Below are positions 17,208 to 26,849 of a stretch of 64,000 bases of DNA, piece after piece (the stretch's first letter is position 1; each line of letters opens with the position of its first letter). The position numbers were made by a program, and so were the translations under genes. The DNA is taken from assembly GCF_020567375.1 (NCBI RefSeq), contig NZ_JAJBZM010000003.1:786725-850724 (forward strand), in the 5' to 3' direction. Origin of the DNA: Janibacter melonis (lineage in GTDB: Bacteria > Actinomycetota > Actinomycetes > Actinomycetales > Dermatophilaceae). A model generated the notes under the pieces. It worked only from the letters and a program-made list of their open reading frames with translations, searched no databases and was not told the origin of the DNA.

Positions 17208-18002
17208 TCATCGCAGCCACCCCAGGTGGTCGCGGGCCAGGGTGTACCCCACGAAGGCGACGACGTCGAGCAGCGTGTGCGCGACGACGAGCGGGCCGAC
17301 CCGTCGGGTGCGGGTGTAGAGCCAGCCGAAGAGCAGGCCCATGACGACGTTGCCGACGAAGCCGCCGAAGCCCTGGTAGAGGTGATAGCTGCCCCGGACG
17401 AGCGCGCTGACGACGATCACCCGCCACCGGCCCCACCCCGCCTGGGTCCACCGGGTGAAGAGGTAGCCGACCATGACGACCTCCTCGAGCACGGCGTTCT
17501 GCAGCGCGGCGAGGACGAGCACCGGCACGGCCCACCACACCGGCGCGAGGTCCGCGGCGGCCACCGTCGTGTTGATGCCGAGCGCCCGCGACCCGAGGTA
17601 CCAGGCGAGCCCGGGGATGCCGACGGCAGCGGTGAGCAGGACGCCGCGCAGCAGGTCGCTGCCGGGGCGGCGCAGGTCGGCGCCGATCCGGTGCGGCGCG
17701 TCCCGGTCCTCCCGGGTGAGCAGGTGCAGAGCGAGCAGGGCGGGCACCACGCCGAGCCCGACGCCGACGAGCTGGTGGACGAGGTCGAGCCACGGCCGGT
17801 CGGGGTAGGCCGAGGAGTTCATCGTCGTCGTCACCCGTGACAGCCCGCCCTGGGTGAGCAGCGAGACGATGCGCAGGAGCGACCAGATGGCGCTCGCGCC
17901 GAGCGAGACGAGCAGGACGAGGGCGGTCTCCGCGAGGAGGGTGCGACGGCCGAAGGGGGAGGCGGGCACCCCGTCGACGGCGGGCTCGGCGGCTGCGGTC
18001 AC
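17208..18002 (-). CDS. CPBP-family intramembrane metalloprotease
   Basis: 264 aa from GTG 18002. About seven TM spans. The CPBP motifs are visible: EEVVMVGY (motif 1, EExxxxx with Gly where Arg is often found), RGSYHLYQG (motif 2 His) and VAHTLLDV (motif 3 His and Asp). Members include eukaryotic Rce1 prenyl endopeptidases and bacterial bacteriocin-immunity proteins; the role here is unknown. The GTG start is supported by TAGGCT 7 bases upstream; a longer form would run into the lepA leader. Confidence 0.83.
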   Translation of the reverse strand: MTAAAEPAVDGVPASPFGRRTLLAETALVLLVSLGASAIWSLLRIVSLLTQGGLSRVTTTMNSSAYPDRPWLDLVHQLVGVGLGVVPALLALHLLTREDRDAPHRIGADLRRPGSDLLRGVLLTAAVGIPGLAWYLGSRALGINTTVAAADLAPVWWAVPVLVLAALQNAVLEEVVMVGYLFTRWTQAGWGRWRVIVVSALVRGSYHLYQGFGGFVGNVVMGLLFGWLYTRTRRVGPLVVAHTLLDVVAFVGYTLARDHLGWLR

Positions 18003-18009
18003 GGGGGCG

Positions 18010-18015
18010 AGCCTA
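18010..18015 (-). promoter_or_regulatory. leaderless -10 box for CPBP gene
   Basis: TAGGCT on the minus strand, 7 bases before GTG 18002; no Shine-Dalgarno. Confidence 0.5.
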
Positions 18016-18098
18016 GGTCGCGTTCTCGTGGGTCGGCTGGGAGGTGCGATGATGAGCGCTGATCCATCGCCGCCCATCGACGAGGTTGAGTCTCCCCC

Positions 18099-19955
<1,857 letters not shown>

Positions 19956-19971
19956 CCGCCGGGCGAGGACG

Positions 19972-19977
19972 TAGGGT
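19972..19977 (+). promoter_or_regulatory. leaderless -10 box for hotdog protein
   Basis: TAGGGT, 6 bases before GTG 19984; no Shine-Dalgarno. Confidence 0.5.
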
Positions 19978-19983
19978 GCCCCC

Positions 19984-20460
19984 GTGGCCCAGCAGACCTA
20001 CGCCCTCTACCGACGCCTGACCCGCTACCCGGGAGGCACACGGCTCTTCTCGCTCGCGTACGCCCGGTTCGCCCCGTACTTCTGGACGGTGCGTCCGCAG
20101 GTGCGCGAGGTGCGTCCGCACCGGGCCGAGCTGACGATCAAGAACCGCCGCCGGGTGCACAACCACATCGGGACCCTGCACGCGATCGCCGTGTGCAACG
20201 GGCTCGAGGCGGCGATGGGTCTCGTCGCCGAGGCGACCTGCCCGGACCACCAGCGGTGGCTCCCGCGCGGCCTGCAGGTCGAGTACCTGCAGAAGTCGAC
20301 GACCGACCTGCTGTGCGTCGCCGAGACGACGCCCTCGGACTGGGAGCGCGAGGCCCCCTTCGACATCGACGTGCGGGTCAAGGCCGTGCGCACCGACGGC
20401 GTCGTCGTCGTGCAGGGCGTCATCCCGATCTACGTCTCGGACAAGCCCACGAAGGGGTGA
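19984..20460 (+). CDS. hotdog-fold DUF4442 protein, possible acyl-CoA thioesterase
   Basis: 158 aa, GTG start. The sequence RRRVHNHIGTLHAIAVCNGLEAAMGLVAE is the hotdog helix-strand region of DUF4442 proteins (N-H-x-G-T-x-H-A), and the C-terminal strands VEYLQKSTTDL and VVVVQGVIPIYV complete the fold. Such proteins are predicted thioesterases; the substrate is unknown. It follows lepA by 28 bases but has its own leaderless promoter box. Confidence 0.75.
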   Translation: MAQQTYALYRRLTRYPGGTRLFSLAYARFAPYFWTVRPQVREVRPHRAELTIKNRRRVHNHIGTLHAIAVCNGLEAAMGLVAEATCPDHQRWLPRGLQVEYLQKSTTDLLCVAETTPSDWEREAPFDIDVRVKAVRTDGVVVVQGVIPIYVSDKPTKG

Positions 20461-20481
20461 CCCTCCTGGTCGTCGGGGCGC

Positions 20482-21240
20482 TCAGTCGCGCAGACGGGCG
20501 GCCAGCCGCCCGACCTGCTCGGCGCTCCACCCCTGGTCGCGCAGCCAGGCCCGCGCCCCGCCGTGCTCCGCGACGGAGTCGAGCAGACCGGTGATGGCCT
20601 CCGGCACCGGCTCCTGCTCGCTCATCGGCCGGTCGCGCAGGCGGCTGTAGAAGCCGGTGCCCTGGAGCCGCTCGATGATCCGGGGCAGGCGCTCGGCGGT
20701 GAGCACGTAGTCGGCGACGATCTCCTCGTCCGGCACGCCCGCGACGGACAGGGCGAGCGCGACGACCGTGCCCGTGCGGTCCTTGCCCGCCGCGCAGTGC
20801 ACGAGCGCCGCCCCCTTCGCGTCGGCGACCCGGCCGAGAGCCCCGGCGACCGAGTCGGGCCGGTGCTCGAGGTAGCCGCGGTAGTGGGCGCTCCAGTAGG
20901 AGGCGTCCTTGACCGGCTGCTCCTCCTCGCGCAGGACCATGAGGTCGCGCAGGTCACCGCCGACGGTGCGGAAGAAGGTGTGGTGGTGGTGGGCGACGGC
21001 CGTGCGCCGCAGCGGCCCCGGGCCGGTCTCGTCGAGCTCGTCGTGGGTGCGCAGGTCGACGACGTCGGTGACGCCGAGCACGTCGACGACGTGCGCCACG
21101 TCGCTCTCGGTGAGGTCCTGGAGGTTGTCGCTGCGGATGAGGCGACGCTCGCGCAGGCGCCCGCCGTCCCGGGTCGGCAGACCGCCCACGTCTCGCATGT
21201 TGACGACACCGTCGAGCTCGATCCAGCGGGGCTGCGTCAT
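20482..21240 (-). CDS. tyrosine-protein phosphatase, PtpB-like (Y_phosphatase3)
   Basis: 252 aa. The start WIELDGVVNMRDVGGLPTRDGGRLRERRLIRSDNL contains NMRDVGG, diagnostic of this family, and the P-loop HCAAGKDRTG gives Cys149 as nucleophile and Arg155 (C-x5-R). Family members dephosphorylate phosphotyrosine and sometimes phosphoinositides. Convergent with the hotdog gene. TAGGGT lies 6 bases before the ATG. Confidence 0.9.
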   Translation of the reverse strand: MTQPRWIELDGVVNMRDVGGLPTRDGGRLRERRLIRSDNLQDLTESDVAHVVDVLGVTDVVDLRTHDELDETGPGPLRRTAVAHHHHTFFRTVGGDLRDLMVLREEEQPVKDASYWSAHYRGYLEHRPDSVAGALGRVADAKGAALVHCAAGKDRTGTVVALALSVAGVPDEEIVADYVLTAERLPRIIERLQGTGFYSRLRDRPMSEQEPVPEAITGLLDSVAEHGGARAWLRDQGWSAEQVGRLAARLRD

Positions 21241-21246
21241 GCCGCC

Positions 21247-21252
21247 ACCCTA
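21247..21252 (-). promoter_or_regulatory. leaderless -10 box for tyrosine phosphatase
   Basis: TAGGGT on the minus strand, 6 bases before ATG 21240. Confidence 0.5.
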
Positions 21253-21307
21253 CGGGGGGAGCGTGCCGCGCCCTCACGCCGGCAGGCCGCCCCGGGGGCG
21301 GCCGCGG

Positions 21308-21754
21308 CTAGCCCGTGGCCCGTCCCGCCCGCTCGGCGAGCAGGGCGAGACGGCGCAGCGCCTCGCGGTTGCGCAGCACGATGCCGAGCTGGCGCGCTGG
21401 TGAGGGCAGGAGGAGCGAGGGGCCGCTCTCGGCGTCCTCCCGCATCTCGACCCGGGTGCCCTGGGCCTGCGGGTGGAGGGTGATCTCGACGCGTGCCGCA
21501 CCGAGGGGCGTGGCACGAGCACGCAGGACGAGGCGGCGGCCGGGGTCGACCTCTCGCACGGACGTCTCGTCGTCGAGCAGCCAGGGCCAGCTGCCCACGG
21601 AGTGGTGGAGCCGGGCACCTGCTCCCGGCCACCCGGGGGTGACCGCCCGCATGCGTGACGCGCCGACGACCCAGCCCGGGTAGGTCCACCCGTCGGCCAG
21701 CACGGACCAGACGGCGTCCGGCCCGGCGGGTGTCCAGCGGCTGACCGTCCTCAT
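21308..21754 (-). CDS. SRPBCC-superfamily (START-like) protein
   Basis: 148 aa from ATG 21754. Begins TVSRWTPAGPDAVWSVLADGWTYPGWVVGASRMRAV, the N-terminal strand-helix of SRPBCC lipid/ligand-binding folds, and continues with strands VREVDPGRRLVLRARA and ARVEITLHPQAQGTRVEMRED. A C-terminal helix carries RNREALRRLALLAER. Probably binds a hydrophobic ligand; function unknown. A longer in-frame extension overlaps hemW and has no start signal. Confidence 0.75.
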   Translation of the reverse strand: MRTVSRWTPAGPDAVWSVLADGWTYPGWVVGASRMRAVTPGWPGAGARLHHSVGSWPWLLDDETSVREVDPGRRLVLRARATPLGAARVEITLHPQAQGTRVEMREDAESGPSLLLPSPARQLGIVLRNREALRRLALLAERAGRATG

Positions 21755-21760
21755 CTGCCG

Positions 21761-21766
21761 ACCGTA
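21761..21766 (-). promoter_or_regulatory. leaderless -10 box for SRPBCC gene
   Basis: TACGGT on the minus strand, 6 bases before ATG 21754. Confidence 0.45.
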
Positions 21767-21839
21767 GGTCGCCCGGCCCGGGGGGCGGACCACCCGCAGG
21801 GGCGGGCGCGGGCGCGAGCACCGGCCGCGGTGGGGGACG

Positions 21840-23096
21840 ATGGACCCCGTGCCACAGCTCCCCGACGGCGACCCCGCGCCCCGCGACGGCCGGCTGCCCG
21901 ACGCCAGTGCCGAGGCGGTCGGGCGGCGCGCGCTCGCGATGTACGTCCACGTGCCCTTCTGCGCGGTGCGCTGCGGGTACTGCGACTTCAACACCTACAC
22001 CGCCTCCGAGCTCGGCGGCCAGGACGGCCCGCCCGGGTCGAGCCGGGCCACCTTCGCGCAGGGCGCGCTGCGCGAGCTCGACCTCGCCCGCGACGTGCTC
22101 GGCTCGGCAGGTGCTGCGCCGGGTCCGGTGAGCACCGTCTTCCTGGGCGGGGGGACCCCGACCCTGCTGCCGTCGGCGGATCTCGTCGTCGTGCTCGACG
22201 GCATCCGCGAGCGCTTCGGGCTCGCTGCCGACGCCGAGGTGACGACCGAGGCGAACCCGGACTCGGTCACCCCTTCGTCCCTCGCCGAGCTCGCCCGCGG
22301 CGGGGTCACCCGGGTCTCGGTCGGCATGCAGTCGGTCCGTCCCGGCGTGCTGAAGACCCTCGACCGCACACACGACCCCGAGGGCGTCGCCCGGGCCGTC
22401 GCGGGCGCGCGCGACGCGGGTCTCGCGGTGAGCCTCGACCTCATCTACGGCACCCCGGGGGAGACCCTCGAGGACTGGCGCGCCTCGCTCGAGGCCGCGC
22501 TCGCCCTCGAGCCCGACCACGTCTCGGCCTACGCCCTCACCGTCGAGGACGGCACGAGGCTCGCCGCGCGCGTGCGCCGCGGCGAGCTGCCCCTGCCGAC
22601 CGGTGACGACGAGGCCGACAAGTACGAGCTCGCCGACGAGCTGCTCGCCGGCGCGGGCTACGACTGGTACGAGATCAGCAACTGGGCGCGCACGCCGCAG
22701 GACCGCTGCCGGCACAACCTCGCCTACTGGCGCGGCGACGACTGGTGGGGCGTCGGGCCCGGTGCCCACAGCCACGTCGCCGGCACGCGGTGGTGGAACG
22801 TCAAGCACCCCGCCGCGTGGGCCGGGCGCCTCGACGACGGCTCGTCGCCCGCGGCGGCCCGCGAGGTGCTCACCGACGCGCAGCGCGCCGACGAGGAGCT
22901 CCTCCTCGGGGTGCGGCTCGTCGACGGGGTCGCGACGAGCGCGCTCGAGCCCGGCGCCCGACGTGCCGTCGCGGGTCTCGTCGCGAGCGGCCTCGTCGAC
23001 GGCCGGGCCGCGGTCGGCGGTCGCGTCGTGCTCACCCGCCGGGGCCGGCTGCTCGCCGACACCGTCGTGCACACGCTGCTCGGGGGAGCGGCGTGA
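21840..23096 (+). CDS. hemW: radical SAM heme chaperone HemW
   Basis: 418 aa. Radical SAM cluster VHVPFCAVRCGYCDFNTYT with Cys41, Cys45 and Cys48 (C-x3-C-x2-C), then TVFLGGGTPTLLP and EANPDSV motifs and the HemN/HemW C-terminal domain (YEISNWAR, CRHNLAYWRGDDWWGVGPGAHS). HemW-type proteins bind heme and deliver it, unlike HemN oxygen-independent coproporphyrinogen oxidase; the order hemW near hrcA-dnaJ is conserved in Gram-positive bacteria. ATG 21840 has no clear ribosome site; GTG 21849 is an alternative. Overlaps the next gene by 4 bases (GTGA). Confidence 0.92.
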   Translation: MDPVPQLPDGDPAPRDGRLPDASAEAVGRRALAMYVHVPFCAVRCGYCDFNTYTASELGGQDGPPGSSRATFAQGALRELDLARDVLGSAGAAPGPVSTVFLGGGTPTLLPSADLVVVLDGIRERFGLAADAEVTTEANPDSVTPSSLAELARGGVTRVSVGMQSVRPGVLKTLDRTHDPEGVARAVAGARDAGLAVSLDLIYGTPGETLEDWRASLEAALALEPDHVSAYALTVEDGTRLAARVRRGELPLPTGDDEADKYELADELLAGAGYDWYEISNWARTPQDRCRHNLAYWRGDDWWGVGPGAHSHVAGTRWWNVKHPAAWAGRLDDGSSPAAAREVLTDAQRADEELLLGVRLVDGVATSALEPGARRAVAGLVASGLVDGRAAVGGRVVLTRRGRLLADTVVHTLLGGAA

Positions 23097-23770
23097 GCGA
23101 GCAGCAGGAGCTCATCGCCCAGGTGCTGCGCAGCATCGACCTTCTCGGCGTGGTCACCAACGCCCTGCTCGGTGCGGCGGTGGCTCGCCAGTTCAACCTC
23201 GACCCCGTCGGCTTCGCGATCATCTCGATGATCTCGGCGCTGGGCGGCGGGGCGATCCGCGACGTGCTGCTCAACCAGACCCCGATCGCGCTCACCGACG
23301 GGGCCTATCTGGGGTGCGCGCTCGTCGCGTCGGGGCTGGCCTTCCTCGTCCGCTTCGAGGGGCGGCGATGGCGTCAGGTCTTCCCCTACGTCGACGCGCT
23401 GGCGCTCGGGGCGTGGGCGGTCGCCGGCACGCAGAAGGCGCTCCTCACCGGCATCAGCCCGCTGCCCGCGGTCCTGCTCGGCGTGCTCACCGCGGTCGGC
23501 GGCGGGGCGGTGCGCGACGTCATGCTCGGCCAGGTGCCGAGCATCTTCCGCCGCTCCGAGCTCTACGCGACGGCCGCGCTCGCCGGCGCCCTGACCTACC
23601 TCGTCCTGCGCGAGGTCGTCGGGCCGTACTCCGCCCCCGGCGGGGTGCTCGTCGGTGCCGGGGTGTGCCTGCTGGCCCGCCGTCTGGGCTGGGTCCTGCC
23701 GACCGAGCCCGCCATCCTCGTCCCCCAGATCCGGGGCAAGGCGATCAACCGCTTCCGGCGGCGCGGCTGA
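23093..23770 (+). CDS. TRIC-type cation channel (UPF0126)
   Basis: 225 aa from GTG 23093, overlapping the hemW stop. Seven predicted TM spans arranged as two repeats, each with the kinked GGG(A)IRDVLL / GGGAVRDVMLG motif characteristic of prokaryotic TRIC channels (formerly UPF0126). These form trimeric K+/Na+-permeable pores. A longer in-frame extension lies wholly within hemW and is not supported. Confidence 0.88.
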   Translation: MSEQQELIAQVLRSIDLLGVVTNALLGAAVARQFNLDPVGFAIISMISALGGGAIRDVLLNQTPIALTDGAYLGCALVASGLAFLVRFEGRRWRQVFPYVDALALGAWAVAGTQKALLTGISPLPAVLLGVLTAVGGGAVRDVMLGQVPSIFRRSELYATAALAGALTYLVLREVVGPYSAPGGVLVGAGVCLLARRLGWVLPTEPAILVPQIRGKAINRFRRRG

Positions 23771-23861
23771 CCCCTTCGCCCGCGGTGTCTGTTATGCATA
23801 GGGCGCACCGTCGCCCCCGTGGCGTGGTGCACTCACCCACGACCAGGAGGACACCACGCCC

Positions 23862-24617
23862 ATGAGCACCCAGCGCACCGCCGTCGTCACCGGAGCCGCC
23901 CGCGGCATCGGACGGGCCGTCGCCGTCCGTCTCGCGGCCGACGGGCACCAGGTCGCCGTCGTCGACCTCGACGAGAGCGCCTGCGCCGGCACCGTCGAGG
24001 AGATCACCGCGGCCGGCGGCCGGGCGATCGCCGTCGGCGCCGACGTCTCCGACGAGGCCCAGGTGGCCGCCGCCGTCGAGCGCATCGCCGCCGAGCTCGG
24101 CGCGCCGACCGTGCTCGTCAACAACGCGGGCATCATCCGCGACAACCTGCTCTTCAAGATGACCCTCGACGACTGGGACGCCGTCATGGGCGTGCACCTG
24201 CGCGGTGCCTTCCTCATGACCAAGGCGTGCCAGGCGTACATGACGCAGGAGAAGCACGGCCGCGTCGTCAACCTCTCGTCGACCTCGGCGCTGGGCAACC
24301 GCGGTCAGGCCAACTACGCGGCCGCCAAGGCCGGCATGCAGGGCTTCACCAAGACCCTCGCCATCGAGCTCGGCAAGTTCGGCGTCACCGCCAACGCCAT
24401 CGCCCCGGGCTTCATCCAGACCGAGATGACGGCGGCCACCGCCGAGCGCGTCGGCGTCCCCTTCGAGGACTTCATCGCGTACTCGGCCAAGGAGATCCCC
24501 GTCCAGCGCGTCGGCCAGCCCGAGGACATCGCCGCGACGGCGTCCTTCCTGTGCTCCGACGAGGCCGGCTTCGTCTCGGGCCAGGTCATCTACGTCGCCG
24601 GGGGCCCGAGGGACTGA
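23862..24617 (+). CDS. SDR oxidoreductase, FabG-like 3-oxoacyl-reductase
   Basis: 251 aa. TGAARGIGRAV cofactor motif, NNAGIIRD, catalytic Ser in SSTSALGN, YAAAKAG with Tyr/Lys, and C-terminal CSDEAGFVSGQVIYVAGGPRD. Asp after strand 2 (VVDLDES) suggests NAD(H) preference, less usual for true FabG. It may be an acetoacetyl-CoA or 3-oxoacyl-ACP reductase. AGGAGG lies 11 bases upstream of the ATG, one of the few genes here with a clear Shine-Dalgarno. The 3' end abuts a large palindrome. Confidence 0.82.
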   Translation: MSTQRTAVVTGAARGIGRAVAVRLAADGHQVAVVDLDESACAGTVEEITAAGGRAIAVGADVSDEAQVAAAVERIAAELGAPTVLVNNAGIIRDNLLFKMTLDDWDAVMGVHLRGAFLMTKACQAYMTQEKHGRVVNLSSTSALGNRGQANYAAAKAGMQGFTKTLAIELGKFGVTANAIAPGFIQTEMTAATAERVGVPFEDFIAYSAKEIPVQRVGQPEDIAATASFLCSDEAGFVSGQVIYVAGGPRD

Positions 24618-24620
24618 CTC

Positions 24621-24720
24621 GAGCCACAAGATTCTCGGGTGACCCGAGAAACCCCGGCTTCGCATGAGTTTCTTACTCATGCGAACCCGGGGTTTATCGG
24701 GTCACCCGATAAACCGGCTC
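24621..24720. repeat. 81-bp near-perfect palindrome (24632-24712) between convergent genes
   Basis: The two 38-base arms 24632-24669 and 24675-24712 are reverse complements except at three positions, with loop TTCTT (24670-24674). Each arm carries a shorter palindrome, TTCTCGGGTGACCCGAGAA on the left and TTATCGGGTCACCCGATAA on the right. GAGCC at 24621 and GGCTC at 24716 extend the symmetry. It fills the gap between the SDR stop and the convergent DUF3097 stop, so bidirectional termination is the simplest role; its size and nested symmetry exceed an ordinary terminator. Confidence 0.85.
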
Positions 24721-25597
24721 AGGCGTCAGGGGCGGTGACGAAGTCGATGAGCTCCTCGACCCGGCCCAGGAGCGAGGGCTCGAGGTCGGCGTAGCTGCGC
24801 ACGGTGCCGAGGATCTGCTTCCACGCGCGGGCGATGTCGGCCTGGTCGTCGTGGGCCCAGCCGAGGTGGGCGCAGATCCCGCGCTTCCACTCCACGGAGC
24901 GGGGGATGGTCGGCCAGGCGTCCATCCCGAGACGCTGCGGGCGCACGGACTGCCAGACGTCGACGAAGGGGTGACCGAGGACGAGCACGTGGGGGGCGAA
25001 GGGGGAGATCCCCGACGCCTTCGCGACGATCCGCGACTCCTTGGAGCCGGGCACGAGGTGGTCGACGAGCACGCCCATCCGGCGCCCTGGTCCGGGCGCG
25101 AAGTCCCGGATCGCCCCGGCGAGGTCGTCGACGCCGTCGAGCATCTCGACGACGACGCCCTCGACGCGCAGGTCGTGGCCCCACACCTTCTCGACGAGCT
25201 CGGCGTCGTGACGCCCCTCGACGAAGATCCGCGACCCGCGGGCGATGCGCGCGGTGCGGTCGGCGACGGCCACCGAGCCCGACGCGGTCCGGGCCGAGGC
25301 CTGCTGCTGCTGGGCCAGGGCGGCCCGCCCGGCCCCCTTCGGCGCGGTGAGGACGACCGGGGCGCCGTCGAGGTGGAAGCCCGGCCCGAGGGGGAAGGCC
25401 TTGACCGCCCCGCGTCGGTCCTCGAGGTGCACGACGTGCATGCCGCCGGCCTTCTCGACCCGCACGACCGCGCCCACCCAGCCGGTCTCGACGTCCTCGA
25501 CGACGAGGTCGGGGGTCGCCTCGACCTCGCGGCTGCGGGGCTTGCCCGCGCTGCGCCAGTCGCCGGACAGGACGTCGGATCCGTAGCGGTCGCTCAC
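24719..25597 (-). CDS. DUF3097 family protein
   Basis: 292 aa, GTG start. Matches the actinobacterial DUF3097 family: RYGSDVLSGDWR near the N-terminus, VGAVVRVEKAGGMHVVHLEDRRG.VKAFPLGPGF, and C-terminal AWKQILGTVRSYADLEP. The middle (IFVEGRHDAELVEKVWG at 124-140, VLVDHLVPGSKES at 177-188) resembles the E and D motifs of Toprim nucleotide-handling folds; this is an inference. Function unknown. Convergent with the FabG-like gene across a large palindrome. Confidence 0.85.
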   Translation of the reverse strand: MSDRYGSDVLSGDWRSAGKPRSREVEATPDLVVEDVETGWVGAVVRVEKAGGMHVVHLEDRRGAVKAFPLGPGFHLDGAPVVLTAPKGAGRAALAQQQQASARTASGSVAVADRTARIARGSRIFVEGRHDAELVEKVWGHDLRVEGVVVEMLDGVDDLAGAIRDFAPGPGRRMGVLVDHLVPGSKESRIVAKASGISPFAPHVLVLGHPFVDVWQSVRPQRLGMDAWPTIPRSVEWKRGICAHLGWAHDDQADIARAWKQILGTVRSYADLEPSLLGRVEELIDFVTAPDA

Positions 25598-25605
25598 GTC
25601 GGGCG

Positions 25606-25611
25606 AGGCTA
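25606..25611 (-). promoter_or_regulatory. leaderless -10 box for DUF3097 gene
   Basis: TAGCCT on the minus strand, 8 bases before GTG 25597. Confidence 0.45.
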
Positions 25612-25653
25612 GTCGGCCGCGGCGCCCGTGCTCGCCGCAACACGCGTGCGCGA

Positions 25654-25682
25654 TTGGGGAATGCCGTCCGCGCCCGTAGACT
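25654..25682 (+). promoter_or_regulatory. hrcA-dnaJ promoter
   Basis: TTGGGG (25654-25659) and TAGACT (25677-25682) separated by 17 bases form a housekeeping sigma promoter. The CIRCE operator begins at the last base of the -10. Confidence 0.65.
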
Positions 25683-25708
25683 TGGCACTCAGTGCCCGAG
25701 AGTGCCAG
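25682..25708 (+). promoter_or_regulatory. CIRCE operator (HrcA binding site)
   Basis: TTGGCACTC, nine bases, then GAGTGCCAG: the 9-9-9 inverted repeat of CIRCE, with one mismatch in the last base. It lies directly on the transcription start region of hrcA-dnaJ, so HrcA represses its own operon and heat relieves it. Confidence 0.9.
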
Positions 25709-25764
25709 GGCGGGGGAGCCCGCCTCGGCGGGCCGTACCGACCGGATGAGCGAAGGGAGAGCCC

Positions 25765-26796
25765 GTGAGCACCGAGCGACGCATGGCCGTCCTCTCCGCG
25801 ATCGTCGAGGACTACGTCCACACGAGCGAGCCCGTCGGCTCGCGCGCGCTGCTCGAGCGCCACCAGCTCGGCGTGAGCGCCGCGACCGTGCGCAACGACA
25901 TGGCCGCGCTCGAGGACGAGGGGCTCATCGTGGCCCCGCACACGAGCGCGGGCCGCATCCCGACGGACGCGGGCTACCGGACCTTCGTCGACCAGCTCTC
26001 GACGCTCAAGCCGATGTCGCGGGCCGAGCGATCCGCGATCGCGCAGTTCCTCGAGGGGGCCGACGCCCTCGACGAGGTGCTCGACCGCACCGTGCGCCTC
26101 CTCGCGACCCTCACCCGGCAGGTCGCCGTCGTCCAGTACCCCTCGCTCACCCGCAGCACGGTGCGCCACGTCGAGCTCGTGCCGATGTCCTCGAGCCGGC
26201 TCATGGTCGTCGTCATCACCGGCAGCGGCCGGGTCGAGCAGCGGGTCATCACGACCGAGACCGACTACACGACGCCCGCGGGCGCCGACGAGCTCGCGAC
26301 CGCCCGCACCCAGATCAACGCCGTCGTCACCGAGCGCCGGCTCGGCGAGGCCGTCACCGCCCTGCGCACCCTCGACGACGACGAGCGCACCCGCTCCAGC
26401 CTCACCGACGGGGTGCTCGCCGCCATCGAGGAGGCCGCCCGCGAGGAGAGCGCGAGCCGCGTCACCCTCGCCGGCACGGCCAACCTCGCGCGGACCCCCT
26501 CGGACTTCCCGCTCACCCTCGAGCCCGTGCTCGACGCCCTCGAGCAGCACGTCGTGCTGCTGCGCCTGCTCGGCACCCAGGCCGAGCAGACCGGTGAGGT
26601 CGCCGTGCGCATCGGCAGCGAGAACCCCGTCTCGGGCCTGCAGACGACCTCGGTCGTCTCGACCGGCTACGGCGCCGGCGACGAGCTCGTCGGCCACGTC
26701 GGCGTGCTCGGCCCGACCCGGATGAACTACCCGGCGACGATCAGCCAGGTCCGGGCCGTCGCCACCTATCTCTCCCGGATCATCACGACCGGCTGA
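25765..26796 (+). CDS. hrcA: heat-inducible transcriptional repressor HrcA
   Basis: 343 aa, GTG start with GGGAGA upstream. N-terminal winged helix (RRMAVLSAIVEDYVHTSEPVGSRALLERHQLGVSAATVRNDMAALEDEGLI), then the GAF-like dimerisation domain and inserted segment, ending VRAVATYLSRIITT. HrcA binds CIRCE and is kept active by GroEL in other bacteria. It is the first gene of an operon with dnaJ, autoregulated through the CIRCE site 57 bases upstream of the start codon. Confidence 0.96.
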   Translation: MSTERRMAVLSAIVEDYVHTSEPVGSRALLERHQLGVSAATVRNDMAALEDEGLIVAPHTSAGRIPTDAGYRTFVDQLSTLKPMSRAERSAIAQFLEGADALDEVLDRTVRLLATLTRQVAVVQYPSLTRSTVRHVELVPMSSSRLMVVVITGSGRVEQRVITTETDYTTPAGADELATARTQINAVVTERRLGEAVTALRTLDDDERTRSSLTDGVLAAIEEAAREESASRVTLAGTANLARTPSDFPLTLEPVLDALEQHVVLLRLLGTQAEQTGEVAVRIGSENPVSGLQTTSVVSTGYGAGDELVGHVGVLGPTRMNYPATISQVRAVATYLSRIITTG

Positions 26797-26849
26797 CGCC
26801 GGGCACCCCCTTCGTCCCCAGACCCCTGATCGACAGGACCCCCACCGCT

